In this document: positions 1 through 14,342 of the stretch, one piece after another | Numbering within the stretch: the stretch's first letter is position 1 | Layout: every line of letters begins with the position of its first letter | From: Tyto alba | Taxonomy: Eukaryota; Chordata; Aves; Strigiformes; Tytonidae | Reading direction: 5' to 3' | DNA length: 64,000 nt | NCBI RefSeq assembly: GCF_018691265.1 | Contig: NW_024881316.1 | Span: forward strand, 26,203,819-26,267,818 | The notes under the pieces: model-generated | Seen by the model: the letters and a program-made list of their open reading frames with translations, nothing else | The model's database searches: none | What the model was told of the DNA's origin: nothing | Made by a program: the position numbers and the translations under genes

Positions 1-3000
1 GCTGTGCTCCCAAACAGAATGAAAGGCTGTTGCTACATGAATTAGTTTTCCTCTTTTGGGTTATAATTCTACAAAACACACCACATGTCATCTGGCTGTT
101 TCCACACAGAAAAAAAATGGAGGCATTGTATATGTTTTCCTTCTTTCAGACCAGTGGACTAGGATCTTTATTGGCTGCATTCATCAATGTCAACATTTCT
201 GACTTAATGAATTCTGCCTATTCCAGATACGTGGGAATCTGTTATTCTATTCATAGTATTTCAGATTCCCTTGAGAGGAAATATCTACATTACCGCATTG
301 TGGAACAAAACCCACATATTTTCATATTGTCAAAAAGTAGAATTTAATATTAAAATGACCTTAGGAATACACTTCCCAACAATGTAGTTTGGTAAGGTTC
401 CTTGAGATAAAGACATGAAAATTAAGAAGTCTGAAAACTCAGTTATTAATTTACATAAAATTCATAGATTAAGAGTTGATACGGGTTTACAAACCCTGAC
501 TGTGCATGCATTTTCTTGAATAAACTATTTATTGAGTCCTTTAACACAGGTGATTCAATGAAAGGCTCAACTTTACTCCTTGAAGACTATTTTCCACATA
601 AAACTAATTGAAAATTGTTAAATTTGCCTCAACAAACATTTCATTGAATAACATTTGTATTAACATATAATTCTATCCTCTTCTTGTGGTTGAAAAATTG
701 TCATGTCACTTTAGAATGTTAAAATCCTGTCATTCACAGAGGTGTATCCTGGTGAGGGGTCTGTAAGCCACTACATAGAAAAGCATGAGCTTTGGCATAG
801 ACAAATAAGAATCATAATAGAAGGGTGGAGTTGTTTGTTTCTCTTATACTATATTGTTTGTCCTTCTCATTCTCTGAATAGCTACCTGCAGATTTTGAGT
901 TATGGGCCCAGCTAATGTCTACAAAGCAGAAAATGCATTTGGGATACAGGCAGCGGCTGGTAGTGGAACAGAGTAATGCAAATAGAAAAGAAAAATTTAA
1001 TTAACCTACTTGTGGTATTAAGGCAGAATTATTTGTTGGAGGGAGAACAGAAGGAAGAAGGAATGGAAAAGAGCTGAAGAGGCTTTCTGCCTACTGAAGG
1101 AGAGAAGCTGCTCTCAGAGTGTGGGTGAAAGTGTAGTCTTACTGAGCAGGACTGATAACAGCAGAGATATGATGAGCTGACAAGCAGAGTTCTGTTGTTA
1201 GACAGCAGCACCTTTAAACCAAATTTAGGGTTCTCTATCTATTTGATCATAATGATTGCCATTATTTCTCGAGAGGCTGGGCTGCGTTTTCTAGCTTTAA
1301 TTCTGGTGGGGTTTTGGTGGGTTTTTTTAGGAGCATTTTCAGTTCTGTTTTTAGAACTTATCTTCTGTGCCTGATTAGAAGCAGTGAAACTATTTTTAGG
1401 TGAGTCACAATGGCTTAAAATGGTCAGCAGAATGTGTCTTTCATGAATTCAACACTGGAAATTAGCTATGTATTTTGATAGCTAAGTACATAAATAATTG
1501 TTCTGCATGACTGTGGTCTCTGGTAGTCAGTACCTCTTCTATCTAGTTGGTAAGATACTTTGGGAATAATTTTGAGACCATCTATGCTTGTTTTCATATA
1601 TACTCTGTTTTTTGATTGCCTCTCTCTTTTGCTAGATATTGTATTAGTGTTGCATATATGTTGTCAGCAGTCTCTGCAGTTGAGATCTCTGATGAAGAAC
1701 AGCAGGGATCTGTCTCATGCTTATACGGCTTAAAAGTATAGTTACCTGGAGTAGAATTCAGCTTTAGTTTCAGAACTCCAGAACTGCCCTTGCTATGATT
1801 TTCCTCTCACAAATCTTCCACATTCATGCATAGCACAGATATTACTGAAAGCTCAATAGCTGCTGTGACAGAGTTGGAAAGTACAGGTTGAAAGACAGTT
1901 GCTGTTCTCAAGGATGTCATAACACTGACTGATAGAAGTTGTTTATAAAAACTTTCAGTAGTGAAAATATTTGTATTGGAGACACAAAAGAGCACACAAG
2001 AGACAGTTGGTTTTCTTTAAACCAATGCATATTCAGTAGAATTGTGATTTGTAGCATACACAGTTTCTTTATAAACACTGGAGGGTCTTGTCAGCACTTC
2101 CATCTTTCAATATTAATCTCCTGAGGTTGTTGCTGTTGGTCACTTCTGATCATTAGTCTCATCCTGCCTAAAACAGCCCTGTTGAAATCAAAGGAAAATT
2201 CCTGTTGGCTGTAATACAAGTTAAAGCTATACTCTAAAAATTGGATATAGAAATATGTACTCTTAACAGCATTCCTTCTGTAATGGGTCAAGCATGAACC
2301 AGTGATAAATTATACATGGCATGACATGGCATGCTTTCACTGCTAGGCATAGTGTGAGGCACAGTGACGTGTAGGCTTGGGACACCACTGTCTTGGATGC
2401 AGCAGTTTGTGCTGGGCACCCAGCCACCATCTGTGGTGTAGACGTGGAGTCGTGGGTAGTCCATAAAATTGAGTACGCTGAGTGAAGAACTCCCTAAGCT
2501 AGGCTGTAGAAAGGGTTGAGAAGCTGGACAAATCATCAGTGTGCTGCTCATGGAGGACTGATGTCCTTTTCTTACACAGGACACATACCTTTCTGCATAC
2601 CTCTCTGAACTCTTTCCTGGGGTTCAACTTCTCTCGCAAGTCAAGCTTTTTAAATTTTCTTTTTGTTTTCTTTTCTTTTTTTTTTTTTTTTTTTTTTTTG
2701 TACAAAATATAAAATCAGTAAGAGATTATGATGCTCTTACCTCCCCATATTGTCCATCCATTTGCTTTATAAATTTCTTTATCCTGGATTAATATATTTT
2801 TCCTAAAAGATGCCTGTCCAGCTTTATCTAGTATAATCTCTCTTTTTATTGTCTCAATTGTCTAAATAAAAAGACCCTAAAGATATTTTTTGATCAAATG
2901 TATAACTTCTGGGTGTCTAAATTACATGGGATTAGTCCAAATGCTAGAATGCTAAAGCCTCTAAATTTGACTGTAGCACAGCTTAACAATGTCCTTTGTA

Positions 3001-5065
3001 CAAGTAATGTCTATTACTTACATCTGTAATTGGAGCTTTGTTGGTTCAACTGTATTTGGTTGTGATTCACTGAAAAAAAGTTAAGGATAAAATAGTATGT
3101 CTTCTGAAGACATAAAAAGCAAGCTAATGGAAGAAACCCCCACCTTGTTCTTCTGTACATTTATAAAAATAAAAATATAACCCTTATATAAATATTTTAT
3201 ATTTTGAAGAAACAGGGGGCCAGTAAATTTGCAACTATGAGAGCAGATGTTCCTTGGATTTGTTTTTGGTTTTGGTTTTGTTTTTTTTCCATTAAGTGAT
3301 AAATTGAAATCTTTTACACTCAACTTTTTATTAAATAATTTCCTTTATCCTAGAAGTCATTCCCAAATTCTCTTTTTTATGTCTGAGCGCATATAAATAT
3401 TATAGATCTCTAGCAACCCTGAAAGTGCTTAAGATCTTTTAATGTTTCGTATATATACCACAGAAATTTTGCTAATTTTCCTGATTTTATTAATTAGCTG
3501 TCTTCATTATTGAGATAGATCCTGGATGTGATACGGTGAGCTGAAATTAAGATTTATGGTGAATTTATTCAAAGATGGCAGAAGATCGTATATGTTAATA
3601 GAATGGCTTCTTTTTACGCTTTCTGGTCCAGATTTAGGAAATTGAAAAGATCTAAGAATGAAATTGTGAGGCACTGTTACAAAGTATCCTACTTATAAAG
3701 GACTGAATTCATACTTTCTTTAAATCCTTTACTGGGGAACAAAAGGATTTTTTTATAATCACTTTCTGTATCTGCAGTCATATCATCAGAATTTATTTTA
3801 AGACTTTGAAATGTAGAAAAATTTGCATAGTTTATATTACTAAATTTGAAAAGACTAATAATATTATTTATGTTCTTTCCACATGGAACTTTAAGGCTAC
3901 AATTCATACATTTCTGTATGAATTCAGACTAAAGCTCTGTTCAACCTAAAATTGTGTCCTAAAAACTGACAGTTAAAATATCTTTACTGTCTTTATGACT
4001 GAGTTGCATGTGGACAGTTTGTTTATCAGACATTGTCAGAGTTCTCTCTCATAAATTAGTCTGATCTAGTTTTCTATTGTTTGACAAAGTATATTTAAAT
4101 CCTAGTATTATATGGAAAATATAGAAAATGTGTTGTGCAAAAAATCCGCTTAAATATATACCCAGTAAGATTCTGAATGACTTGTTTCATCAGCAGTTTT
4201 TAGGCTAACTAAAGCTGACACAAATATTCTTTTAACATTTAATAACAGCTACCTGGGATATACCACTTAGCATGGAATGAAGTTTCTCCACCTGAAAGAG
4301 ATAAACATAGCAAGTTTGTTCTGATACTTCAAAGAAATATCAATTATTTCCAATCTTGGATAAGTTCCCAACAAGAAACTCAAGTGGTGTAATGTGTATT
4401 GTAAGGAAGAGAAAAAAGAAAACATAAGAACCACCTCAGCTAAAAAGTAGGAACGTCTGGCAGTGAAACATCTTGAAGGCTATCTAGCATGACAGTTTTC
4501 AGCTGTGTATAATATTGCTAAATTTCATCTGTCAATTTAATAGCTTCTGCCATATATGAAGCCAAAGTCCTACACAGACAACAGTCTCCTTCACTTTGTT
4601 CTACTTATTTGGGATATTGAAGATTTCCTTATACATTAGCTACATTTAACAATGTAAACATATAGAAGAGGGAATATCTCAACTATCTTTGGAAGTTAGT
4701 TTTTAGCATAAGTCTGGTAGGAATAAAGCACAGAATGACCTGGAATCTACTGATTTCACTCAGGCATAGCTCATGTCAGTCTTCAGACATAAAATTAGTA
4801 AGATGTCAGTAAGAAGACACATGTGGTAAAATTGGTTCAGAAATGTGTAACTGCACACAACAAAAATATTAACTTTTCCAAAAACAAGGAAAGAGGAGAA
4901 AAATAAATTATAGAATCTCTATCCTCCCACTGTCATTAAAAATACATACTATAATTTGCTGCATTTCAAATACCATAGTTCTATCAAGATTTGAAACATC
5001 AAAATTTTTACTTTTTCGGCCTTTCTCTCCATTAAAGCAGTAGTTATTCACTTGTAGAGACCCAT
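1..5065. other. AT-rich intronic stretch, no gene seen
   Basis: No coding or RNA gene recognised. A slightly GC-richer patch at about 2300-2640 precedes a T24 run and contains a 10-bp tandem duplication (ACATGGCATG twice, 2314-2333). It has no recognisable protein similarity. Confidence 0.6.
2676..2699. repeat. Homopolymer T24 run
   Basis: 24 consecutive T, preceded by a T-rich tract with scattered C and G from about 2651. A minus-strand poly(A) tail would need the retrocopy body at higher coordinates, where only AT-rich DNA is seen. Confidence 0.9.
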
Positions 5066-5765
5066 CATAGAATCATAGAATACGATGTTGGAAGGAACCT
5101 CAAGGATCATCTCGTCCAACCTTTCTTGGCCAAAGCATGGTCTAGACAAAATGGCCCAGCACTCCGTTCAGCTGAACCTTAAAACTGTCCAACGCTGGGT
5201 AATCCACCACTTCCCTGGGGAGATTATTCCAGTGGCTGATTATTCTCACTGTGAAAAACTTTCCTCGTGTCCAGTCTGAATGTCACCAGGAGTAACATGT
5301 ACCAATGACTCCTCGTCTTTTCCATGTGACTTCTTGTAAAAAGGTAGTCTCCATCTTCTCTGTAGCCATCCTTAAAATACCAGAACATGGTGATAAGGTC
5401 TCTCCTAAGCCTTCTTTTCTCAAGGCTGAACAAACATAGTTTATCTCAGCCTTTCTTCATATGGTAGGCTTCCATCATCTTTGCGGCCCTCCTCTGGACC
5501 CTCTCCAGCATTCCCACATCTTTTCTGTATAGCAGGGATCAAAACTAAACACAGAATTCCAGGTGTGGCGTGGCAAGCACTGAGTAAAGTAGGATAATGA
5601 CTTCTTGATCTCTGCTGGTGATGACCTTGTTGATGCAACCCAGAATCCTGTTATCTTTCTTTGCTGCTGCAGCTCACTGTTCTCTCTTATTGAGCTTGTT
5701 GTCTACCAGGACCCCCAAATTCCTCTCCACAGAGCTGCTCTTCAGTGCTGTTTGACTCCGATAAA
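5066..5765 (-). mobile_element. CR1 LINE, 5'-truncated, minus strand, with 3' end
   Basis: Read on the minus strand, the copy ends at 5066 in the CR1 signature: GGTTGGACGAGATGATCCTT, then a TTCCTTCCAAC box and two ATTCTATG units. Upstream it holds the end of CR1 ORF2: a FSLEKRRLRRDL motif near 5390-5430 and the GTAGACAACAAGCTCAAT box near 5690-5710. The frame is broken. The copy is severely 5'-truncated, which is normal for CR1. It covers nearly the same part of the element as the copy at 37510-38225 and shares long near-identical stretches with it, so both are probably one subfamily. No clear target-site duplication was found. Confidence 0.93.
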
Positions 5766-7642
5766 GTACAAGAAGAGTAAAGCAACTAATTTTATGGAGC
5801 TTATGATGTTTCTACTCTTGTACAAAGTAAGGTACTATATAAAGACACATCAATCTATGACTTAGAAGTTGAAGATTTTATGAGATAACTGTTCATAAAC
5901 TGCAGATCTAGAAGAAACTGCATATAAATAGTGAGTCAATATTTACAGATCCACATTTTACCCTGGAATTTAATATAAGAAAGTTCTGACTCACCAAGAA
6001 TATTGCTTTATGGTAACTTATGAATAATAGTGAATTATACAGTTAAATCAAGGTCACCTGAAAGATGTTTAACATATTAGTCATAAGATCCATGGTAGAG
6101 TTCATTAAATGCATTTATGAACTGCACCAAATGTGTCATCTTCACAATGCTCCCTTGAAGAATTATTTCCTTGCTAATGAAAAGAACACAATATTTGCTA
6201 ATTACATCATTTTTCCTATTTTTGTTCATTTCTTTGATTTTATAGTCATGTATATTATATATAAATTCATCTGAGATAATTTAGGAAGCAAAAATAATTG
6301 AAAAATCAAACCCCAGAACTTTCATATCCATTAAAATTACTGGCTTTTATACTGTCTGAAAAAAAAAAAAATCTTGTATCTGGTTTGTTGTAGTTCTCTA
6401 GGTCAAGGATAATGTGACTGTTCATTGTATAAAGAGCAGTGTAAGATAAAATATTGTAAATTAGCTATATTGTACAGTGGTGATATAACACCATTGTGAG
6501 GCATTGATACCAAGGCTTTTATGCATCTGCAGATTAAAAAGTGTGGCAGAGGATTTCTCAAAGGTGAGACAGACTTTGACTACCAAACCCTGTTCCTCTT
6601 TTCACATGTTTTCATTAATTTTTATTTTTATTGAGTATCCATCTAAATATGCAAATATTAAACATTCCCAAACCCAAAAAATCAAACCTAAGCTTTTCCA
6701 TTCTTCTGGTGATGCTCCAAGATGAGACTCAGGTTTCCTGGGACTGCAGAGCCAGGTTCTCTGTGGCTTGCTTGAGTTTCTGGCACTGTGACCTGCAGTG
6801 GGTGAGCAGTAGTGATTTTTCAAAAAAAACAAATGGAGTAGCTGTTTTAGAGGATAGTGGCTAAGGAATGAAAGATCTGAATTTGAATCTGTCAAGTTGA
6901 AGCAAGACTAGGACCCAGGCCTCCCACATAGTCTGAGTGTTGTAACCAATAGTCTATTATGAAAGTACCCAATGGCACTGAGATTTAAAGTGACTGTGCT
7001 TTGTGCTGAGCTCAGTGCTATCAGTGTGTGGGAGGCATGTTCAAAGTTGACAAATCAGGTCCAACTGTGTTGCTTAGTTTGTAAGTCCCCAAAAACCTCA
7101 GCTGTTCACATGCTGTCTTCAGTGGAGGTGGCTGATCTGGGAACATATACTCATGCACCTTTTGGTGTCGGGGAAGAAATATGATGAAAATTTAAGTACT
7201 CTATGAACTCACAGGCATTATAGTTAGGATTTTTTTTTTTTTTTAATGTCTTAAATTCAGTTTCCTAGATTTTACATTGGGTTGCTTCAGTCCATTTTTG
7301 GGCTGCAGTGGTTCATAACAGTTTACAGTTTAGCAAAAGTTTTTCATCTTAAAGCAAAGTCCAATATAAAAAGCTGATGTTCTGTTGATTATTACTGCTG
7401 GAGACAATTTTTTTGCAAGAATGGTTGTGCTAGTCAGACTAGCACAAGATTCGTGGTCTCTCTGAGGGTGGCCTACTGGGAAAATGGTACAGGAAGGAAG
7501 GAATTAGAGAATGATCCTCTCCCTGTAATACTCTTCTTTCAACAACCTGAAAGGTCAACTACTTTTGTTTCACAGTCCTTCCTGGACTCGTTGTCACAAA
7601 TTTTTACCCTCATTTTTCTCTCTTCTCTACTCCCCTTTTTCC

Positions 7643-7670
7643 TTTTTTTTTTTTTTTTTTTTTTTTTTTT
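7643..7670. repeat. Homopolymer T28 run in a pyrimidine tract
   Basis: 28 T within a C/T-rich tract from about 7608, followed by CTTCTCAG ending at 7678. On the + strand this resembles a strong 3' splice site, but no coding segment consistent with CSMD1 follows. Confidence 0.9.
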
Positions 7671-7768
7671 CTTCTCAGCAAAGGGTCGGGCATTTTTGGT
7701 ATTCCTGGGGGGTCTTTTTGATCACTAATGGCCCCAAGTAGTGGAAACAGTAAGACAAAGCTCTCTGG

Positions 7769-8016
7769 TTAGGCTAAAGTTACGTTAATGTAGTTCTTCA
7801 ATTCAATCATGATAAATGCATATAACTTATGTTGGCTAAATCAGTTTAGCCAATTCAATTTAAAATAATAGTAAAGGTAAGAAAATGAAGACTCTAGATT
7901 CCATTTGCTACAATGGGTAGGCTTGCATGAGCTACCAAGTGAACCTCTACTCATATTACCTTGTCTTCAGTGCTGTTTTACTTAGCCTAAGTAATTAGCC
8001 TAACTGATTAGGCTAG
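7769..8016. repeat. Cluster of short inverted repeats built on TTAGGCTAA
   Basis: Two compact hairpins are visible. TTGGCTAAA (7832-7840) pairs with TTTAGCCAA (7845-7853) over a TCAG loop. TAGCCTAA (7996-8003) pairs with TTAGGCTA (8008-8015) over a CTGA loop. Further copies of the word are at 7769-7777 (TTAGGCTAA) and 7982-7990 (TTAGCCTAA). Function unknown; a fossil of a small DNA transposon is possible. Confidence 0.6.
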
Positions 8017-8916
8017 TGAACATTAGCTTTTAGGAGCATGCTTTTTTTCTTTTCCTTTTTCCCTCTCTCAGATAGGTCATGAGAGCCTGAAAAATCAGAA
8101 CTACATAAAGGATATTATATTTGTGTGATGTGTAACTCATAAGGCTTGATATTGCTGAACTTAACTTGCTTAGAATTATTGGTTTGTGGTAATTAGTTCA
8201 TTACTAATTGATAAACTGAAACAGCCCATAATTATAGCAGAGAAACCCTCAGAACCCTTTTGTATGTTTTGTTGATTTGTTTTCAGAATGACATGTTGAG
8301 CTTTTCATGCACATCTAATATACTTCACACAATTTTCACTGGATCAAAATGGGGTTACTTCACCATTTCCCAAATGTTAGGACAGGAGGTAATGCAGGAA
8401 GCAATTGGAAAGGCATAAACAGGGCATGCAAATTGTGTCTTATCGTAAGTTTTGGAAGAAGGGAGTTAAAAAGGTACAAAAATTTGTGTTTTCTGGGGAA
8501 GGGAGAGCTAGGAAGAATAACTAGATTGTCTAAAGTAGTAAAAAGACTGGTAGTTTTGAACATGAGCCTATACAATGCACGACAACACTCTCAGTCATTA
8601 AATGAAGAAATGTACTTATTCTGCATTTTCCAGGTCCATTATTTATGGAAGTAATTTTGTGGACATATTTTCCAAAAAGTCATATTAGTTTATCCAAATT
8701 GCCCAGGCAGGTCTGAGCAGAATCCAGTCCTGGGAGTTCTATGGTACTTCCTTTGTGTTTGGTAATGGAGGAAAAAGTGCTTCATGGGGTTTAACAAAAC
8801 AAATTCTCAGCTTTTAGGGTGTGGCACTTCATACGTACTGGCAGCATTTTACTAAGTGCAACAAAAAAGCCACAAAAAACCTTGACAAACAGATGAAAAT
8901 TGCACACACACATTGA

Positions 8917-8943
8917 TATCTATCTTATCTATCTATCTATCTA
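8917..8943. repeat. (TATC)n microsatellite
   Basis: About six TATC/TCTA units with one imperfect unit. Directly upstream is a short CACACACACA run. Confidence 0.85.
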
Positions 8944-11900
8944 ATGGATTTGTGCAGAAATCATGGTTTTGTGTCAAATAGTCTAAAAGTAGACAAGTCA
9001 TAAGCATCCGCAAGACATTATTTTAAAGGCATATTTCAGTGGATCTTTCAGGATGGTTGGATTGATTTATTGGGCAAAAGTGTTACCAAATAACGACTAA
9101 TAATATGCTATTAAAATTAATAACACAAGCCAATTTTAACTTCTGTCGGTTCTGTGTTTTGAAGCCTTTAAATTTTCTTCAGGAAAAGAAGTGCAAGTGG
9201 CTACTTAAGAGTATTTTTGTTCAGTTTTAGTAATATTATTCTGGAAATGGATGTATCAGTACTTTATATCAGTACTTATTCTGACATAAATAAAACACTT
9301 CTGTAACATATGCAGCAAAAAACATACTTAAGTATAGGCTTACAGTGGAAACACTTGGTGGATAGATCAGATGTGAATACAGAGTTATGCATAATATAAT
9401 ATGTTATTAAAGATTATTGTGGACAGTGATCATTCACTTGTTCTGAGTTACAAGGTGTAGGAAAATAATCTTCTTCAACTAAGAAGTGAATATTGCCAAT
9501 TTAGGTTCTGTAGTAGCATTATATTCAGGCTTATAATACCATGCTGACTTGGTCCTGTTTTGTAGCACAGTCCCCAGCATGTTGCACTTTTATTCATCCA
9601 CACAGTCAGTTAAATGCCGGCTATACACTTCTCTGTTAAACAAATACACCAATTTTCATTTAGTATTGACTCTAAATGACTGCTAAGTAGAACTACTATA
9701 ATGCTATTAATATGCTGCTAATTAGTATTATGTTTTGACAGAACAAAATAAAGAATGTTAAGACTATGAAATTAACTCAGTTTAAAAAATTATCTTGAGA
9801 ACCAAGTAAAAAATAGATTATTTTATTCTGATCATAAAGTAACTTTAATATGCCTTTATATGAAAAGTTTCAGGACAGTATTTCAGTGAGCTGAAATTTA
9901 ATATGTATTAGGATTGCATAATAGTTATAAAAAGACTATAAGTTTAGGGAGGCAAGACTTGTTTTATCTTCTCCCATTAACCGTGCTGCAAGCACAGGGG
10001 AGCTCAAAATATGATTGTGCTACTGATTTAAATGTTTAAAGTCTGTGCATTGTCCAGTCAATACTATATGAAGCCATTGATGAAAAGAGGGCATGTTATC
10101 AGGTATAAGAGTTTAGGATATTTTTTTTTTCTTTTTCCATAGATAGTGTTGATTTTCCATGCACAAATATAGAGATCTGATTCAAGGATAATTTAGGATG
10201 AATATTTGTATGTTTCTTTTGGTGGGAGCGATAATGAACCAGCCCTTTCATTGTGCTGTTAAAAGCATTTGTGAATTTACGCTTGGAGCTGACTTGAAGT
10301 ACTGTTTGGATTAAAAAGAGAATTTATTTTTAGGTTCAATTTAATCTGAATTAAGGAATTAATTCATATTACAATGTTACAAAATTAGTGTTGATGTCAG
10401 TAGACATATGTGGGGAGCACTGAAACTGGCACTACTTCTATGAGAAATGCTTGAGAAGTCATGGTTCCAGACTGATAAAAAGAAATTAATATTCTCATGA
10501 AATGTAGCAATTCCTTAAGCTGAGTTTTGATGTAGAAATATTTTTCAGTGATGCTTATGTTCTGACAACTCAGCTAAATTCTATTATCTATACCTGTGAT
10601 AAGGAAGTTGTTTTAATATGAAATCCTTTAAAATATTTTTTTTTCACCTTTTAATTTACATGTCTTTTTTCTCATTTTTGTAAATATGAAATAGAATGAC
10701 TTCAGTATGTTCATTCAGGATTTACATGCTATCTGTCATGTAAATATAATGGCATATTTTCTTGGTGACAACTGGTTCTTTATTTGTAAATGAAAAGCAG
10801 TGTCTCATTTTCAGGAAGGTCTAACTTCCTTTTGAAACTATTCCAAGTGATCCTGCTGTGCCACTCTTCAAACTCATATCTCCATTCTCTTCTGACCTCT
10901 TACAGATTTATTTATATATGTATTTTGGAGAAGCTTCAAAAAGTGCCTTTGGATTGAAGTAGTTCTTGCCATTTCATATGGAAACTGACTTCAGTTGCCA
11001 GAGGAGGATTTTGGACCCAGTGATGTATTATAAATACATAGAAAGAAACCAAAATATATGAACTTGGTAACTATAGTAAGCGAAAGGAGCTTATACCACC
11101 AAAAGACTAAAACTGGAAATACACATTTACCTGTCTGAGGTTGTTATTATTTTACAAAATAATCATCCCTAACCTGTCAATCCTTTTATTTGAGGGAAGC
11201 TTAACAAGTGCATTTCAAAATGTGGGACCTCAAAATTGGACATTGAAGTCCACAGCCTCAGAACCCAGTTTGGTTTTGTATCCTATTTATCATTTTTCCT
11301 CTGTTTGTTTCCTGTCTCTCCCCCCTGAACTCTAGCGGGGTTAATAATCTTAGGAGTTTTCAACCTGCTTCATAGGTAGTGACTCTTTTTCTCTCAATTT
11401 TCTAAATTATTATTATAACTAGGTTAAACTGAAAATGTGACTTCATATTATGCTCAACACTGTCTCGGTGCAGGCCACGCTGTAGCAGCCTCTGCTGCTT
11501 CTCCTGTGCTTGATCATGAGGCCATGAGTCAAATTTCATTAGTTCTGTGACCTGATGGGAAATTAGTTGACTGAAAAATGTTATTAGCCTTTCCCTTTAT
11601 CAACAAGGTAATGGGATCTCTAGAAACAGTGTTGGGGAGGTGGCTGAGGAAAGAAAGGAGTAGGAAAACAGGCCTGCCATTCTACCAACAGTCTCATGTT
11701 ATACTAGGTGAAATATAACTTTTGCATCTGGGAAGAACAATAATTTCCAACCTGCATTTAGCCTGGAGTTTCATATTTTTTGGAAAAATTAAATTCTGAT
11801 CCATTTAAAGAGATCTGTAGACCAAAAGCTTGTCTGTGCTTTCTAGCGGTAACTAAACATAACACAAAATATTACTTCTCCTTACAAAAATTGCTTTTCT

Positions 11901-12660
11901 TACATTGGAAATAACATCTTATTAACTCATGAGATTTTATATATATTTGTACATATTTATAAATACATCTGAGAAGAGATTAAAAAATATTTTTAGTTAT
12001 GGGGTAAGAGGACAACTATGAATGTAAGGAGAGGAAGACAGAAACATTTTAGAAAGGACAAATAATATATATGTAATATAGCAACACATTCATAAGAGTG
12101 TTTTTGTTAATACTTGTTTCCATCAAATTTTGGACCTGTATCTTGATATTGATAAAAGGTCATAGGCTATTTATTTAATCTTGCATCTCTTATTCAACTG
12201 AGTAGTTTTGCTGATCAGAAAAGATCTGCTCAGCAAGCAAGAGCTGATAATAAAGGCTGTAGAGTTAGTAGTAACCTCCACAAAAAAACCTTAAGTCTTC
12301 CAGAAAAAGTATTAGACTAGATACGTATGTCTGCCATATCTGTGCTCACAGATAAGAAAAATATTTTATGACTCAACACATATGTCACCCTAGGTTGTCT
12401 GTCCTTGTGCCTTAGTCTGAAACCAGCACATTTCATGACTAGAAAAGTACTTGCTGAAAGAAAAATATACATTTATTAAGACATAAAGGAAATATAAAAT
12501 TTTCCTACATGTGAGAAACTACAGAAACATGCCAACTAATCGACTTGAAACATTAAGCCCAGGGCACTGCCAAACCTCTGCTTCTCTTTGGAAGCTCTGG
12601 GACTGATTCAGGGCTTTGAATTCCCCCTTCCTTAATGATTCCAGATCCAGAAGTTCAGTT

Positions 12661-12730
12661 TTTGGGTAGAGTTTTGGGTTTTTGTTTTGTTTTGGTTTGT
12701 TTTTTGTTTTCTGTTTTTTGTTTTTTTCTC
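12661..12730. repeat. G/T-rich low-complexity tract, (TTTTG)n-like
   Basis: About 70 bases composed almost only of T and G, with TTTTG units. Similar shorter tracts lie near 3255-3290, 40120-40160 and 54305-54362. Confidence 0.75.
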
Positions 12731-13959
12731 CCCTTTACAGACAGTTTGATAGTTTCTCCTTACCAAGTCACAGTCTAATAGGCTGTAGAAACAATATGTT
12801 TTATTTAGGATAGTGAAAAAGAAGGACTTGAAACTTGTAAAAGGAGCCAGTCCTTTCTACGAAGGATCCTGTTGCAAGCAGAAAGCACCTGGAGAACCTC
12901 CACCTCCTCAGCAGTGAAAGGGAACTGTAGTTCTTTTTCAACAGCTATGCAAGCTCCTTGGAGAGTGGAACACATGGTCCTACTCCCATGATCCTGTGTA
13001 AACGTATGAAAATAGTGTGAATTCCTGCATATCATCTGGAGCATGACTAACCCCTATGCCTAGGCGTATCACCGTCTTAGGTTCTCACTTGATAACCTTC
13101 AGTATTTTGTTATCAGATGGGGAAAGGAATGAACTGTGATGTTCTACTGGCAAGGAGACAATTAGAGATAAATCCCCTTTCCTGCACAGATGAATAACTT
13201 GCACTGCTCCATCAGAGATCAAAAAAGTTATGTGTATGATAATTTTATTGTCAACATTTGGGCTGAGGCAACACAATATTCATTATGTGGATGCTGCTCT
13301 TAGGTGCTCTGCAAAGCCACAGATTGTATCTACCATGAAAAGAGTGGTATGTAATGTATTAACTTTATCTTCTGTTTTTCACTGGATATTACAATGGTTA
13401 GATGGTATCATCTATATTTATGCAGTTTGGAGTAGGGAGAAAAGAGTTTGGAAAGTTCTTTTAAATCTAGAAGAAATACAACATGCTTGCACCATTTTAT
13501 CACTAATGGGACAGCAGGACTCAGTATCTTTCCTGTAATCCTCAATACTTTAAAGTCTTGAGTATTCATGACGGATTTTCACAATATTGTATTTGTATAT
13601 AATGTGTTTATGCAGATTTTCTGAGGCATGGAATAATTTTCAAACCAAGAATAGCGAGGTTGAGGAAAAAACTCTCACTTAAACAACTTGATTAGAATCT
13701 CTCTACACAAAATGTGGTTGATTGACAGAACAATAGAATTGAACTTATAACATCAAAGTGAACATAAGAATAGACTTTTTTATCCTCTTACGACTCAAAA
13801 TTAATTGTTTCCTTTTGTTAAAATAGGGGCTGATTTGTCATTTTTGCAACCTTAGAGGATGCACAGTGGTTAATCACTTTCTCATCCTTATGTTCAGTTT
13901 TATTTAATTTCATTAATCTAGACAGAAGAAATGGCCAAGTTGTTTCTGTTCTGTTTTTG

Positions 13960-14029
13960 TTTTTTTTTTTTTTTTTTTTTTCTGGACTTTCATAGGTTTT
14001 ATTTTTGCTAATACTTTTTTTTTTTTTTT
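13960..14029. repeat. Paired T runs (T22 and T15)
   Basis: T22 at 13960-13981 and T15 at 14015-14029, separated by 33 bases of ordinary sequence. Confidence 0.85.
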
Positions 14030-14300
14030 CCTGAGCTGTAGAAATTGATACACTTCTCATACTGTCAAAATAAATATGCTTTGCCAGAATTGGAGTGATC
14101 TTAATGCCTAACTGTGGTATATAGTACTGGCAATAAAATGTAATAAAGAATTTATTTTTGCAATCAATTAGAAAGTATTCCTACAAATAAAAAGAGGACA
14201 GTGGGAATAACTTCCCTCATGAAAAGTCTATAGAACACTTTCACATGTGAAAACCATTTTATAAATGCAGTTTTTACTTTCAACACAGTCCTTAAAATGC

Positions 14301-14342
14301 GTGTGTGTATATATATATATACATCTATGTATTATATATAAA
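14301..14342. repeat. (GT)n(AT)n compound microsatellite
   Basis: GTGTGTGT passes directly into ATATATATATAT, then a degenerate TA-rich tail. Confidence 0.8.
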
